A stretch of DNA of 44,794 bases, from NCBI GenBank assembly GCA_029937545.1, contig JAPYPR010000016.1, forward strand, positions 1 to 44,794, given 5' to 3'. This DNA comes from Erythrobacter sp. GTDB taxonomy: Bacteria; Pseudomonadota; Alphaproteobacteria; Sphingomonadales; Sphingomonadaceae. The position numbers were made by a program, and so were the translations under genes. Positions 1-8,815 of this stretch are shown here, piece after piece. Position 1 is the first letter of the stretch; the number at the start of each line of letters is the position of its first letter. Under the pieces are notes generated by a model that was given only the letters and a program-made list of their open reading frames with translations, had not been told where the DNA came from and made no database searches.

Positions 1-810
1 CTGCTGACCGACATCAAGCATGCGCTGTTCCAGAACCCGCTCGGCCCGGCGATGTGGGACGAGAAAGCAGCTCCGTCGCAAGCACAGGCGGACGGCTGGC
101 ATTCGTACCCCGGCGGCATCGCCCGGATTGGCCATCAGGAGCCAGGCTTCGCCTTCGACAACGAAGGGCCTGCGCACCGCGTGCTGCTGGAGCCCTTTGC
201 GCTCTCGTCGCGGCTGGTGACCAATCGCGAATGGGCCGAATTCATCGCCGACGGCGGTTACGAGACCGCCTCGCTGTGGTTGTCGGACGGCTGGGCCTGG
301 GTGAATGACAACAACGTTCGCACCCCACTCTACTGGCACGAGGACGAGCACTTCACCCATCGCGGCTGGCAGGTGCGCGACGCGCATGCGCCGGTCACGC
401 ATCTCTCCTATTTCGAGGCGGATGCCTTCGCCAGCTGGGCGGGCCAGCGCCTGCCGACCGAGTTCGAATGGGAAGCCATCGCGCGCGGGCAGGAGGGCGA
501 AGCCGCAGCGCATGATCCGAACGATGGTAATCAGCTGGACGAAGCCGCACCGCCACTGCCGGTCGGCGGCGACAGCCTGTTCGGCGATTGCTGGCAATTT
601 ACCCGTTCCGCTTACCTGCCTTATCCGCGCTTCCAACCGGCAGAGGGTGCGGTGGGCGAATACAATGGCAAGTTCATGAGCGGGCAATTCGTCCTCAAGG
701 GCGCGAGCTGCGCCACGACGCGGGGCCATTCGCGCGCGTCCTATCGCAATTTCTTCTACCCGCACCAGCGTTGGCAGTTCACCGGCGTGCGGTTGGCAAA
801 GGATATCTGA
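1..810 (+). CDS. egtB: Ergothioneine biosynthesis protein EgtB, C-terminal part (5' end outside window)
   Basis: The reading frame is open from base 1, so the gene is cut by the window edge; 269 C-terminal residues remain of a family usually above 400. What remains is the formylglycine-generating-enzyme-like (FGE-sulfatase) domain. Visible features are the VTNREWAEFI segment, the tryptophan-rich stretch after it, the LPTEFEWEAIARG motif and the terminal GVRLAKDI. EgtB is the non-heme iron sulfoxide synthase that joins a sulfur donor (gamma-glutamylcysteine or cysteine) to hercynine. The missing N-terminus should carry the DinB-like iron-binding domain. Its stop overlaps the egtD start (ATGA at 810), so the two are translationally coupled. 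The identification rests on both the domain and the egtD neighbour. Confidence 0.93.
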   Translation: MLTDIKHALFQNPLGPAMWDEKAAPSQAQADGWHSYPGGIARIGHQEPGFAFDNEGPAHRVLLEPFALSSRLVTNREWAEFIADGGYETASLWLSDGWAWVNDNNVRTPLYWHEDEHFTHRGWQVRDAHAPVTHLSYFEADAFASWAGQRLPTEFEWEAIARGQEGEAAAHDPNDGNQLDEAAPPLPVGGDSLFGDCWQFTRSAYLPYPRFQPAEGAVGEYNGKFMSGQFVLKGASCATTRGHSRASYRNFFYPHQRWQFTGVRLAKDI

Positions 811-1808
811 TGAAAGCCGAAACCGGTATCGCCATCGTCGATCGCGACGAAACGGGCGTCGATAAGGCCTTCCGCGCCGATGTGCTCAAGGGCCTTGCAC
901 AGCGCCAGAAGGCGATCCCCGCGCGCTGGTTCTACGACGAGCGCGGATCGCAGCTGTTCGAGGATATCACCAAACAGCCGGAATATTACCCGACGCGCGC
1001 GGAGACCGAAATCCTGCGCAATCGCGGTGAAGAGTTTGCCGAGCTCGTAGGTCCCGACCGTGCGGTGGTCGAATTCGGCTCCGGCAGCTCGGTCAAGACG
1101 CCACTGCTGCTCGAAGCGGTCGCGCCCGCGGCGTACGTCCCGCTCGACATTTCGGGTGAGTTCCTGCGCCAGTCGGCGGCGGCGTTATCGCAGAAGTTTC
1201 CCGGCCTCCCGGTGCATCCGGTCGAAGCAGATTTCATGCGCACGGTCGAGTTGCCCGATGAGGTCGAGCATTTGAGGAAGCTGGGCTTCTTCCCCGGTTC
1301 GACGATCGGCAACATGGTGCCGCGCACCGCGGTCAACCTGTTGCGCTCGATGCGGGCAACCATGGGTGCGGACGAGGGCCAGCTGCCGATGTTGCTGATC
1401 GGGATGGACCTGGTGAAAGATCGCGAGGTGCTGAAAGCCGCCTATGCCGACGAGGAAGGCGTCACAGCGAAATTCAACTGCAATCTGCTTCACCGCATTA
1501 ATCGCGAGCTGGGGGGGACAATACCGACGGAGAAGTTCGGGCATCGGGCGATCTGGAATGACGATTTCGCGCGGATCGAAATGCACCTTCTCGCCACCGA
1601 GGCAGTGGACTTCGAAGTTTCCGGCAAGCGTTTCGCGATGGCCAAGGGTGATACGATCCACACCGAGAACAGCCACAAGTTCACCCGGCGCAGCGCCAAT
1701 ACCCTGCTGCTGGCAGGCGGGTGGACGCCGCAGAAGCGCTGGACAGACGCGGAGGAACGCTTCTCGTTGATTCTCGCCCAAGCCACAGAACAGCGCGACG
1801 CGCCCTGA
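810..1808 (+). CDS. egtD: L-histidine N(alpha)-methyltransferase EgtD
   Basis: This 332-residue SAM-dependent enzyme trimethylates histidine to hercynine, the first step of ergothioneine synthesis. The early motif ARWFYDERGSQLFEDIT and the PEYYPTRAETEIL segment are hallmarks of the EgtD family (DUF2260). The SAM-binding loop is EFGSGSSVKT, and LGFFPGSTIGN follows as expected. The ATG at 810 overlaps the egtB stop. The frame is open well upstream of 810, but the upstream part is antiparallel noise within egtB and family members start at this point. With egtB upstream it forms the two-gene ergothioneine module common in proteobacteria that lack the full actinobacterial egtABCDE set. Confidence 0.96.
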   Translation: MKAETGIAIVDRDETGVDKAFRADVLKGLAQRQKAIPARWFYDERGSQLFEDITKQPEYYPTRAETEILRNRGEEFAELVGPDRAVVEFGSGSSVKTPLLLEAVAPAAYVPLDISGEFLRQSAAALSQKFPGLPVHPVEADFMRTVELPDEVEHLRKLGFFPGSTIGNMVPRTAVNLLRSMRATMGADEGQLPMLLIGMDLVKDREVLKAAYADEEGVTAKFNCNLLHRINRELGGTIPTEKFGHRAIWNDDFARIEMHLLATEAVDFEVSGKRFAMAKGDTIHTENSHKFTRRSANTLLLAGGWTPQKRWTDAEERFSLILAQATEQRDAP

Positions 1809-2749
1809 TGCCGGGTCCCATTGCGATTGTCGGTGCAGGCATGGCCGGGCTGGCCTGTGCGACGAAACTCTCACGCGCCGGGCGGCAGTTCACGCAGTTC
1901 GACAAGGGACGCGGACCGGGCGGACGCATGGCGACGCGCCGTGCCGAGATCGGCGGCGAAACGGGGCGTTTCGATCATGGCGCGCAATATTTCACCGCGC
2001 GCGATTCGGGATTTCAGGAGCAGGTGGTGCGGTGGGAGAGTGAGGGCGTTGTCGCGCGGTGGCCGGCGGCGGGCGAGGATGTCTGGGTCGGAACACCGGC
2101 CATGAATGCGCCCATCAAAGCCTTGGCAGAGCCGCTCGAGGTGCATTGGACCGCCCGCGTGACCGGGATCGCCAAGGGTGAGCAGGGCTGGCGTCTGAAT
2201 GTCGATGACAAAATCCAGGAGTTCGACAGCGTCGTGCTCGCCATTCCTGTAGAGCAGGCGGCAGAACTTCTCGCTAATGTCCATGCCGGGTTCGCCGACC
2301 GTGCACGTCGTACGCAGTCCCGTCCGTGCTGGGCGCTGATGGCGCACTTTCCACAACGACTGGAATGTGGCGACGTCCTGCCCGGCGGGGAGGGCGATAC
2401 CGTCCCCTGGGCCGCGCGCAATGGCGCGAAACCGGGCCGTGACGGTTCGGAGAACTGGGTCGTCCATGGCTCGCCCGAGTGGTCCGCCGCGCATCTGGAG
2501 GAAGAGGCCGAGAGCGTTGCAGGCCAGCTTCTCGATGCGTTTCTCCACCAGGCTGAGGTCATGCCGCAGGCGCCGTTGCACATGGCCGCGCACCGCTGGC
2601 GTTTTGCCATGGCGGAGCCGGTCGATGGGCCGGATGCACTGTGGGATGCGGAAGCCAAGATCGGCGTTGCGGGCGACTGGCTGATTGCGCCGCGCGTCGA
2701 AGCTGCGTGGCTTTCGGGTACGCGGCTGGCGCGCGCTATCCTCCGCTAG
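1808..2749 (+). CDS. NAD(P)/FAD-dependent oxidoreductase, renalase-like amine oxidase fold
   Basis: A 313-residue flavoprotein. The N-terminal dinucleotide-binding motif VGAGMAGLACA (residues 8-18) is followed by the family signature GRGPGGRMATRR, typical of bacterial renalase-like proteins. A HGAQYFTAR segment follows, and the C-terminal FAD-contact region GVAGDWL is present. The ATG lies inside the egtD stop (TGATG), so it is the third gene of the ergothioneine operon. Its substrate cannot be read from the sequence; bacterial renalases oxidise off-pathway dihydronicotinamide isomers, but this family is broad. The coupling to egtD suggests co-expression rather than a proven role in ergothioneine metabolism. 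Confidence 0.85.
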   Translation: MPGPIAIVGAGMAGLACATKLSRAGRQFTQFDKGRGPGGRMATRRAEIGGETGRFDHGAQYFTARDSGFQEQVVRWESEGVVARWPAAGEDVWVGTPAMNAPIKALAEPLEVHWTARVTGIAKGEQGWRLNVDDKIQEFDSVVLAIPVEQAAELLANVHAGFADRARRTQSRPCWALMAHFPQRLECGDVLPGGEGDTVPWAARNGAKPGRDGSENWVVHGSPEWSAAHLEEEAESVAGQLLDAFLHQAEVMPQAPLHMAAHRWRFAMAEPVDGPDALWDAEAKIGVAGDWLIAPRVEAAWLSGTRLARAILR

Positions 2750-2794
2750 CCGCCCGTTCATTGGAAAGCAGGCTCAGCGCTCTATATTGTCAGC

Positions 2795-3457
2795 ATGGAC
2801 CTCGCTTCTACCTTCTCCGCCATCGCCGATGCCTTGCGCGCCATTCCGCGCTCCGAGCTGCTCCTGGCGGCGGTTGCGGCGATGGTGCTCGGCTGGATCG
2901 GGGCGATGGTGGCCCGGAGGTCTGCGCTCGGCGGCGTGATCCGCACGGTGAGCTCTCTGGCGCTTGGCGTAATCCTGCTGACGGTCGTGCTGCAATTGTC
3001 GCGCTTCGATCCGCGCTTCGATGTGGCGGTCCCGCAGATCGGGCTGCCCGAGCAAGTGGTGAGCGGCGGCGAAACCCACATCCCGCTTTCGCCCGATGGC
3101 CATTACTGGGCTCGTGCCAGCGTCAATGGCGTCGAGGGCAATTTCATGATCGATACCGGCGCGACGCTGACCGCGATCTCCGCGCCGCTGGCCGAGAAGG
3201 CCGGGCTTGAGCCGCGCCGGGGCGGCATTCCCATCCTGCTCGGCACGGCGAACGGCACGGTGCAGGCGCATGTGACGACCATCGACAGCCTCGAACTCGG
3301 CAATATCCGCGCCAGTGGCACGGACGCCGCAGTTGCCGAAAGCTTCGGCGACTTCAACGTCATCGGCATGAATGTGCTCGCCCGGCTGGACGAATGGCGG
3401 GTGAAGGACGGCACGCTGATCCTCGTGCCGAAGGCGGAAGACGCTATCTCCGAGTAG
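2795..3457 (+). CDS. Retropepsin-like aspartic protease, membrane anchored (TIGR02281 type)
   Basis: A 220-residue protein with two hydrophobic segments (about residues 20-40 and 48-67) and then a single retroviral-type aspartic protease domain. The active-site motif is DTGAT at residues 120-124, inside the sequence NFMIDTGATLTAIS, and the later hydrophobic-hydrophobic-Gly element is NVIGMNVLARL. Alphaproteobacterial relatives are single-lobe pepsins thought to act as dimers in the periplasm or at the membrane; PerP of Caulobacter belongs to this group. It sits alone between the ergothioneine and trehalose operons, 45 bp after the preceding gene. Substrate unknown. Confidence 0.85.
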   Translation: MDLASTFSAIADALRAIPRSELLLAAVAAMVLGWIGAMVARRSALGGVIRTVSSLALGVILLTVVLQLSRFDPRFDVAVPQIGLPEQVVSGGETHIPLSPDGHYWARASVNGVEGNFMIDTGATLTAISAPLAEKAGLEPRRGGIPILLGTANGTVQAHVTTIDSLELGNIRASGTDAAVAESFGDFNVIGMNVLARLDEWRVKDGTLILVPKAEDAISE

Positions 3458-3496
3458 GGGCTTTACCTTGGGCCGCGAGCCGCTAGACCCGCGCCG

Positions 3497-4243
3497 ATGG
3501 CCAGCCCCGACACGCTCCCACCGCCGCCACCCCTGGCCGAGCTCATGGCCGAGGGCTCGCTGGCCCTGTTCCTTGACTTTGACGGCACGCTGGTGGAGAT
3601 CGCGCCCAGCCCGGGCGATATCGACGTGCCCGATGGACTTGCCGACCGGCTGCGCACTTTGCGTGACCGGCTGGACGGCAGGCTCGCACTGGTCAGCGGT
3701 CGCGCCCTCGATGATCTTGAAACGCACCTGGGCCCTTGCGAGCTGTGCCGCGCCGGATCACACGGCGCGTCGCGCCTCCTCCATGACGGCTCGCGCCTGG
3801 GCGAAGCGCCGGAGGGCCTGCCCGACGATGCCGTTGCCGAACTGCGCGCCTATGCCGAGATGCACGATCTCTATTACGAGACGAAGTCCCACGGCGGCGC
3901 GCTGCATTTCCGCAAGTCCCCCGAAAAGCGCGAAGCAACGCTCGCCTTCGCGCGTGACTTTGCCGAGGGGCGCGAGCTGTGCGTCACCAGCGGAAAGGGG
4001 GTCGCAGAAATCGTCCGCCACGGTGCGACGAAGGAGGCGGCAGTCGAGGCGTTCATGGCGATCGAACCCTTCAATGGCGCGACCCCGGTCTTCATCGGCG
4101 ACGACGTGACCGACGAGGATGGCTTTGCCGGTGCAATCGAATTCGGCGGCTTCGGGGTGGCGGTAGGCGACCGCATCAGCGACAAGGCACGCTATCGCCT
4201 CGAAAGCGTTACCGCAGTGCACAATTGGCTGGAGCTGGAATGA
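3497..4243 (+). CDS. otsB: Trehalose-6-phosphate phosphatase OtsB
   Basis: This 248-residue HAD-superfamily phosphatase removes phosphate from trehalose 6-phosphate. HAD motif I is DFDGTL (residues 27-32), with the nucleophile Asp27 and the acid/base Asp29. The C-terminal motif is GDDVTDEDGF, with the Mg-binding Asp pair at 202-203. The KSHGGALHFRK segment belongs to the cap. Its stop overlaps the start of the GH15 gene (ATGA at 4240), and otsA follows, so it heads a three-gene trehalose operon. The start is the ATG 39 bp after the protease gene. Confidence 0.95.
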   Translation: MASPDTLPPPPPLAELMAEGSLALFLDFDGTLVEIAPSPGDIDVPDGLADRLRTLRDRLDGRLALVSGRALDDLETHLGPCELCRAGSHGASRLLHDGSRLGEAPEGLPDDAVAELRAYAEMHDLYYETKSHGGALHFRKSPEKREATLAFARDFAEGRELCVTSGKGVAEIVRHGATKEAAVEAFMAIEPFNGATPVFIGDDVTDEDGFAGAIEFGGFGVAVGDRISDKARYRLESVTAVHNWLELE

Positions 4244-6024
4244 CCGCAAATCTCGAACTCGCCCCGATCGGCAATTGCCAGGTCAGCGCGCTGGTGGACG
4301 AGGAAGGTGGTTTCGTCTGGGGCTGCGTCCCCCGGGTCGATGGCGATCCGGTATTCTGCTCACTCCTCAATGGCGATGAGAAAGACCGCGGCACCTGGCG
4401 TTTCGAGCTCGAAGGGCAGGTCAGTGCAAGCCAGCATTACGAACGCAATAGCGCGATCCTGAAGACCCGGCTGGAGGCCGAAGACGGCAGCGCCGTCGAA
4501 ATCAGCGATTTCGCTCCGCGCTACGAGAGATCCGGGCGGATGTATCGCCCCGTCGCCTTCACGCGCATCGTCCGCCCGGTGGCAGGTGCGCCGCGACTGA
4601 GGGTCGTGCTTGCGCCCATGAAGTATTACGGAGAGCAGCTCGCCGCGACCACAAACGGTACCAATCACATCCGGTATCTCGCCGGACCGCAGACGCTGCG
4701 CCTCTCCACCGATGCACCGGTGGGCTACATCCTCGAAGGCCGCTGCTATCGCGTCGAGAGCGACCAGCACTTCTTCCTCGGCCCGGACGAACCTTTCGTG
4801 GGCAATATCCGCAGCGAAGTGCGGCGGATGGAGGCCAATACGGGGAAGTACTGGCAGCATTGGGTCCGCGGCCTGCACATCCCGCTCGAATGGCAGGAAG
4901 AGACGATCCGCGCGGCGATCTCGCTCAAGCTGTGCCAGCACGAGGAAACCGGCGCGATCGTTGCCGCGCTCACGACCTCGATCCCCGAAGCGGCCAACAG
5001 CCAGCGCAACTGGGATTATCGCTACTGCTGGATTCGCGACAGCTATTATACGGTGCAGGCGCTAAACCGCTTAGGCGCGCTGGATGTGCTGGAAAAGTAT
5101 CTCGCTTACTTGCGCAACATCGTGGACCAGGCGCGCGGCGGGCAAATCCAACCGCTCTATTCGGTCATGGGCGCCGAAGAGCTCGACGAGTTCGAGGCCG
5201 AGCACCTCGCTGGCTATCGCGGAATGGGGCCCGTGCGCGTCGGCAATGCGGCCTACAAGCAGGTGCAATACGACTGCTACGGCCAGATCGTGATGCCGAC
5301 CGCCCAGGCCTTTTTCGACCAGCGCCTGCTACGCATGGCGGACGAGACCGATTTTGCGCATCTCGAGGAAGTCGGCGAGGCGGCTTGGGCCAAGCACGAC
5401 AAGCCCGATGCGGGACTGTGGGAGTTCCGCACCCGGCAGGAGGTACACACCTATTCCGCCGTCATGTGCTGGGCCGCCTGCGATCGGCTGGCCAATGTCG
5501 CCGCCACGCTGGGCAAGGGCGATCGCGTCGTTTTCTGGAAACAGCGCGCCGAGAAAATCCGCGCAACCATCGAAGAAAAGGCTTGGCGGGAGGATGGCGA
5601 GCATTACGGCGCCAGCTTCGAGAACGGCTATCTCGATGCCAGCCTGCTGCAGATGGTCGAACTGCGCTTCTTGAAGCCCGACGACGAGCGCTTCCTCAAG
5701 ACCTTCGCCGCGATCGAGCGCGACCTGCGGCGTGGCGAGCACATGCTGCGCTATGCCGCGGAAGACGATTTCGGCGCGCCGGAGACGGCGTTCAACGTGT
5801 GCACCTTTTGGCTGATCGAGGCGCTTGGGCTTGTCGGCCGCCGCGAGGAGGCGCGCGAGATCTTCGAAAGCATGCTCAGCCACACGACGCGGTCGGGCCT
5901 GCTGAGCGAGGACCTCGATTACGAGACGGGCGAGCTGTGGGGGAACTTCCCCCAGACCTACTCGCTGGTAGGTATTATCAACTGCGCCGGCTTGTTGAGC
6001 AAACCGTGGAGTGAAGTTCGCTGA
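4240..6024 (+). CDS. Glycoside hydrolase family 15 protein (glucoamylase/trehalase-like)
   Basis: A 594-residue GH15 enzyme with the usual N-terminal beta-sandwich (about residues 1-220) and an (alpha/alpha)6 barrel after it. Diagnostic motifs are NWDYRYCWIRDSYYT near residue 251 and GELWGNFPQTYSLVG near the end. In this family the two catalytic glutamates lie in the barrel. Its place between otsB and otsA, overlapping otsB by the ATGA tetranucleotide, is a known arrangement in alphaproteobacteria and suggests a substrate related to trehalose or alpha-glucans. Some GH15 members are true trehalases, which would make this a turnover enzyme. No signal peptide is visible, so it should act in the cytoplasm. 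Confidence 0.93.
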   Translation: MTANLELAPIGNCQVSALVDEEGGFVWGCVPRVDGDPVFCSLLNGDEKDRGTWRFELEGQVSASQHYERNSAILKTRLEAEDGSAVEISDFAPRYERSGRMYRPVAFTRIVRPVAGAPRLRVVLAPMKYYGEQLAATTNGTNHIRYLAGPQTLRLSTDAPVGYILEGRCYRVESDQHFFLGPDEPFVGNIRSEVRRMEANTGKYWQHWVRGLHIPLEWQEETIRAAISLKLCQHEETGAIVAALTTSIPEAANSQRNWDYRYCWIRDSYYTVQALNRLGALDVLEKYLAYLRNIVDQARGGQIQPLYSVMGAEELDEFEAEHLAGYRGMGPVRVGNAAYKQVQYDCYGQIVMPTAQAFFDQRLLRMADETDFAHLEEVGEAAWAKHDKPDAGLWEFRTRQEVHTYSAVMCWAACDRLANVAATLGKGDRVVFWKQRAEKIRATIEEKAWREDGEHYGASFENGYLDASLLQMVELRFLKPDDERFLKTFAAIERDLRRGEHMLRYAAEDDFGAPETAFNVCTFWLIEALGLVGRREEAREIFESMLSHTTRSGLLSEDLDYETGELWGNFPQTYSLVGIINCAGLLSKPWSEVR

Positions 6025-7406
6025 CCGATACCCCCCGTCTTGTCGTCATTTCCAATCGCGTTGCCGTGCCCAAGGCGCGTGGCGCTGCGGGGGCGCAAGG
6101 AGGGCTGGCAGGCGCGCTGCATGCTGCACTGAAAGACCGCGAGGGTTTGTGGTTTGGCTGGTCCGGGGAGGAAAGCCAGACCGGTCGTACCGGCAATATC
6201 GACACGCAGACCAATGACGGCGTGACCACCGCCACCATCGACCTGTCGCAACGCGATATCGAGGAATATTACAACGGCTACGCCAATTCGACACTGTGGC
6301 CGCTGTTCCACTATCGCCTGGATTTGGCAAAGTACGAGCGCGAGACGGGCAAGGGCTACGAGCGCGTCAACGAACGCTTCGCCGAACTCGCCGCGCCGCT
6401 GATCGATGACGACGATGTCGTCTGGGTGCACGACTATCACTTAATCCCGCTCGGCGAACGACTTCGGTCGCGCGGGCTTAAGAACCGCATCGGATTCTTC
6501 CTTCACATTCCCTGGCCCGCCACGCGGCTGTTCGTCTCGCTGCCCTATCACGAGCGACTGGTGCGCACGATGCTGCACTACGACCTCGTCGGCTTCCAGA
6601 CGAAGGAGTGGCTCGACAGCTTCCTGCATTATTGCCGCACCGAGCTGGGTGCGGAGGTTGACGAGGATAGCGGCAGCATCACGCTCGACGGACGTACGAC
6701 GCTGGCTCGGGCCTATCCCATCGGGATTGACTGGGACCATTTCAGCAAGCTCGGCGAGACCGGCGAAGCGCGCAATGCGCAGCAGCGGATAATGGCCTCG
6801 ACGCGGCGACGCACTTCGATGATCGGAGTCGATCGGCTGGACTATTCTAAAGGTATCCCTGAGCGCATCGACGGCATCGGGCGGTTCTTCGACCACGAGC
6901 CGGAGCGCATCCGCGATCTCGTATTCGTCCAGATCGCCCCGCCGAGCCGCGAGGATGTGGAAAGCTATCAGCAAATCCGGGAGGAGCTGGAGCAGAAGTG
7001 CGGCCAGATCAACGGCGCGCGGAGCGAGGTGGACATGGTGCCCATCCGCTACGTCAACCGGGGATACAGCCATCCAGAGCTGTTCGGATTCTTTCGCGCC
7101 TCGAAGATCGGCCTCGTCACGCCCTTGCGCGACGGCATGAACCTCGTGGCCAAGGAATATGTCGCTGCGCAGGACCCGGAGGATCCCGGCGTTCTGATCC
7201 TGTCGAGCTTTGCCGGGGCTGCTCTGCAATTACAGGACGCGCTGCTCGTCAATCCGCATAGCCCTGACGATATCGCAGATGCGATCCGCAAGGCGCTCGA
7301 CATGCCGCTGGACGAGCGCAAGGCGCGCTATGAAAAGATGGTGGCCAGTGTCCGCGATGAAAACGTTCAGGCGTGGACTGCCGATTTCCTCCGCGACCTG
7401 GGTTAG
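6021..7406 (+). CDS. otsA: Alpha,alpha-trehalose-phosphate synthase OtsA, apparent CTG start
   Basis: A GT20 retaining glycosyltransferase joining UDP-glucose and glucose 6-phosphate. Recognisable elements are the N-terminal RLVVISNRVAVP strand, GGLAGAL, WVHDYHLIPLG, the VDRLDYSKGIPERI motif and LRDGMNLVAKEY. The first ATG/GTG/TTG in frame (GTG 6066) would remove the RLVVISNRV strand that binds glucose 6-phosphate in E. coli OtsA. An in-frame stop at 6012-6014 limits the start to 6015-6065, where CTG 6021 is the only good near-cognate codon. It has GGAG at 6008-6011, nine bases upstream, and overlaps the GH15 stop (CTGA). From CTG the protein has 461 residues. Its stop overlaps that of the convergent regulator gene. 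Confidence 0.93.
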   Translation: MTDTPRLVVISNRVAVPKARGAAGAQGGLAGALHAALKDREGLWFGWSGEESQTGRTGNIDTQTNDGVTTATIDLSQRDIEEYYNGYANSTLWPLFHYRLDLAKYERETGKGYERVNERFAELAAPLIDDDDVVWVHDYHLIPLGERLRSRGLKNRIGFFLHIPWPATRLFVSLPYHERLVRTMLHYDLVGFQTKEWLDSFLHYCRTELGAEVDEDSGSITLDGRTTLARAYPIGIDWDHFSKLGETGEARNAQQRIMASTRRRTSMIGVDRLDYSKGIPERIDGIGRFFDHEPERIRDLVFVQIAPPSREDVESYQQIREELEQKCGQINGARSEVDMVPIRYVNRGYSHPELFGFFRASKIGLVTPLRDGMNLVAKEYVAAQDPEDPGVLILSSFAGAALQLQDALLVNPHSPDDIADAIRKALDMPLDERKARYEKMVASVRDENVQAWTADFLRDLG

Positions 7407-7852
7407 ACCATCCGCCGCGCCGGGGCTCTGTCGGCTGTTTCGTAACCAAGGGCCTCGCTCAGCGCTCGATGGCTGGGCCGGCCTTCCCGCGAGGCAAGCA
7501 CCAGTTCCACCGTGCGGACGAGGAACTTGTCGATGAAGGGCTTGCGGATATAGCCCTGCGCACCGCCGTACAGCGCGGACTGTTCGTCATAGGCGCCGTG
7601 GATCGCGGTGAACATGATCACCGGCAGGTCGTAATGCTGTTCCGACTGGCGAATTTCGCGCAGCACCTGCTTGCCGGTCAGGCCCGGCATGTCCTGATCG
7701 AGCAGCAACACATCGGGCCGGCGCCAGCGCAGCAAATCGAGCAGCTTGGTGCCGTCCGTGACCCAGCCGCAGGCGTGGCCGGCCTTGATCAGGATGTCGG
7801 CGGCCATCTCCGCGATCAGTTCGTCGTCGTCGGCAATCAGGATATGCGCCAA
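7403..7852 (-). CDS. Single-domain response regulator
   Basis: A CheY-like receiver of 149 residues with no output domain. The acidic pocket is Asp8-Asp10 (ILIADDD), the phospho-acceptor is Asp52 in LLLDQDMPG, and the switch residues are Thr82 and Lys104 (RKPF). The chosen start is TTG at 7852, giving the usual opening (M)AHILIADDD. It has AGGAG eight bases upstream; an ATG at 7870 in the same frame adds six residues but lacks a ribosome binding site. After the receiver (about residue 120) a basic tail of about 25 residues remains. The stop overlaps the otsA stop. No histidine kinase is adjacent, so its partner is unknown. Confidence 0.88.
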   Translation of the reverse strand: MAHILIADDDELIAEMAADILIKAGHACGWVTDGTKLLDLLRWRRPDVLLLDQDMPGLTGKQVLREIRQSEQHYDLPVIMFTAIHGAYDEQSALYGGAQGYIRKPFIDKFLVRTVELVLASREGRPSHRALSEALGYETADRAPARRMV

Positions 7853-7971
7853 GTTTCCGGCTCCTCGCATAGGGTTTGTGCCGAAAAACCTAGCTCGCGC
7901 GTGTGCCGATCGCCTATCCGGAGGATTACGTATGATTGCGCAGTGCGGGGAGGGCTGCCACCACGGCGCGC

Positions 7972-8751
7972 ATGATTCGCAATCCCTTTCTTTCGACCAC
8001 CGGCATCCACAATTTCCGCGATTTCGGCGGCTGGGAAACCGGCGATGGCGATCGGGTGAAGACCGGCCTGCTATGGCGATCCGGCCAGCATGTCGGGGCA
8101 AGCGACGCGGATCTCGCGGCGATGGATGCGCTCGGCATCCGCACGGTGGTCGACCTGCGCGGAGAGAGCGAGCGCGAGCGCAATCCGTGTCGCCGCAGCG
8201 ACGCTTTCGACGCAGACGTGCTGGCCTATGACGGCGAGACGGCCTCCAGCCCGCCGCACATGGACATCGACCAGAGCACGACTACCGAAGATTTCGCGCG
8301 CCAACGCATGCTCGCGGTCTACACCCGAATGCCGCGCAACCCGGCGATGATCGAGATGTTCGGCCGCTATTTCCGCGCTCTGGACGAGCGCGAAGGCGCA
8401 AGCCTCGTCCATTGTTTCGCCGGCAAGGACCGCACCGGGGTGGCCGCCATGCTGGTGCTGCATGTGCTTGGCGTGGATCGCGACAAGCAGATGGCCGAGT
8501 TTCTGCGCACCAATGACGCGCCGACGCTGGCCGTGCTGCGCGACCAGTCCGTGCCGGGGATCGAGGAACGGCTGGGCCGCAAGCTGGACGAGGGCGCGGT
8601 CATGGCCCTGCTCGGCGTGCGCGAGGAATATCTCGAGCGGTGGTGGAGCGAGGTCGAGACCGAATATGGCTCGCTCGATGCCTTCCTCGACGGACATTTA
8701 GGTGTGGACGAGGCCATGCGCGAACGGCTGATCGCACGCTTCGTGGCGTGA
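7972..8751 (+). CDS. Tyrosine-protein phosphatase, PtpB/LipA-like dual-specificity type
   Basis: A 259-residue phosphatase with the signature HCFAGKDRTG, catalytic Cys148 and Arg154. The N-terminal NFRDFGG segment and the VVDLRGESERE segment are typical of the bacterial Y_phosphatase3 family related to Mycobacterium PtpB. These act on phosphotyrosine, phosphoserine or phosphoinositides. The start is uncertain. ATG 7972 gives the usual length, but TTG 7936 in the same frame is 11 bases after a good GGAGG (7920-7924), and ATG 7932 after that GGAGG is out of frame. It is divergent from the response regulator, and trxB follows. Confidence 0.88.
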   Translation: MIRNPFLSTTGIHNFRDFGGWETGDGDRVKTGLLWRSGQHVGASDADLAAMDALGIRTVVDLRGESERERNPCRRSDAFDADVLAYDGETASSPPHMDIDQSTTTEDFARQRMLAVYTRMPRNPAMIEMFGRYFRALDEREGASLVHCFAGKDRTGVAAMLVLHVLGVDRDKQMAEFLRTNDAPTLAVLRDQSVPGIEERLGRKLDEGAVMALLGVREEYLERWWSEVETEYGSLDAFLDGHLGVDEAMRERLIARFVA

Positions 8752-8815
8752 CTCTTCGCGCGCGCATCCCATATAGCGGGCGAACACGAATTCCAGACTG
8801 ACGGACGACACCACC

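Noticed and set aside
7932..8231. A gene starting at ATG 7932 behind a good GGAGG
   Set aside because: This frame is a shadow of the tyrosine phosphatase with arginine-rich composition; the phosphatase frame holds the catalytic motif. The GGAGG may serve TTG 7936 instead.
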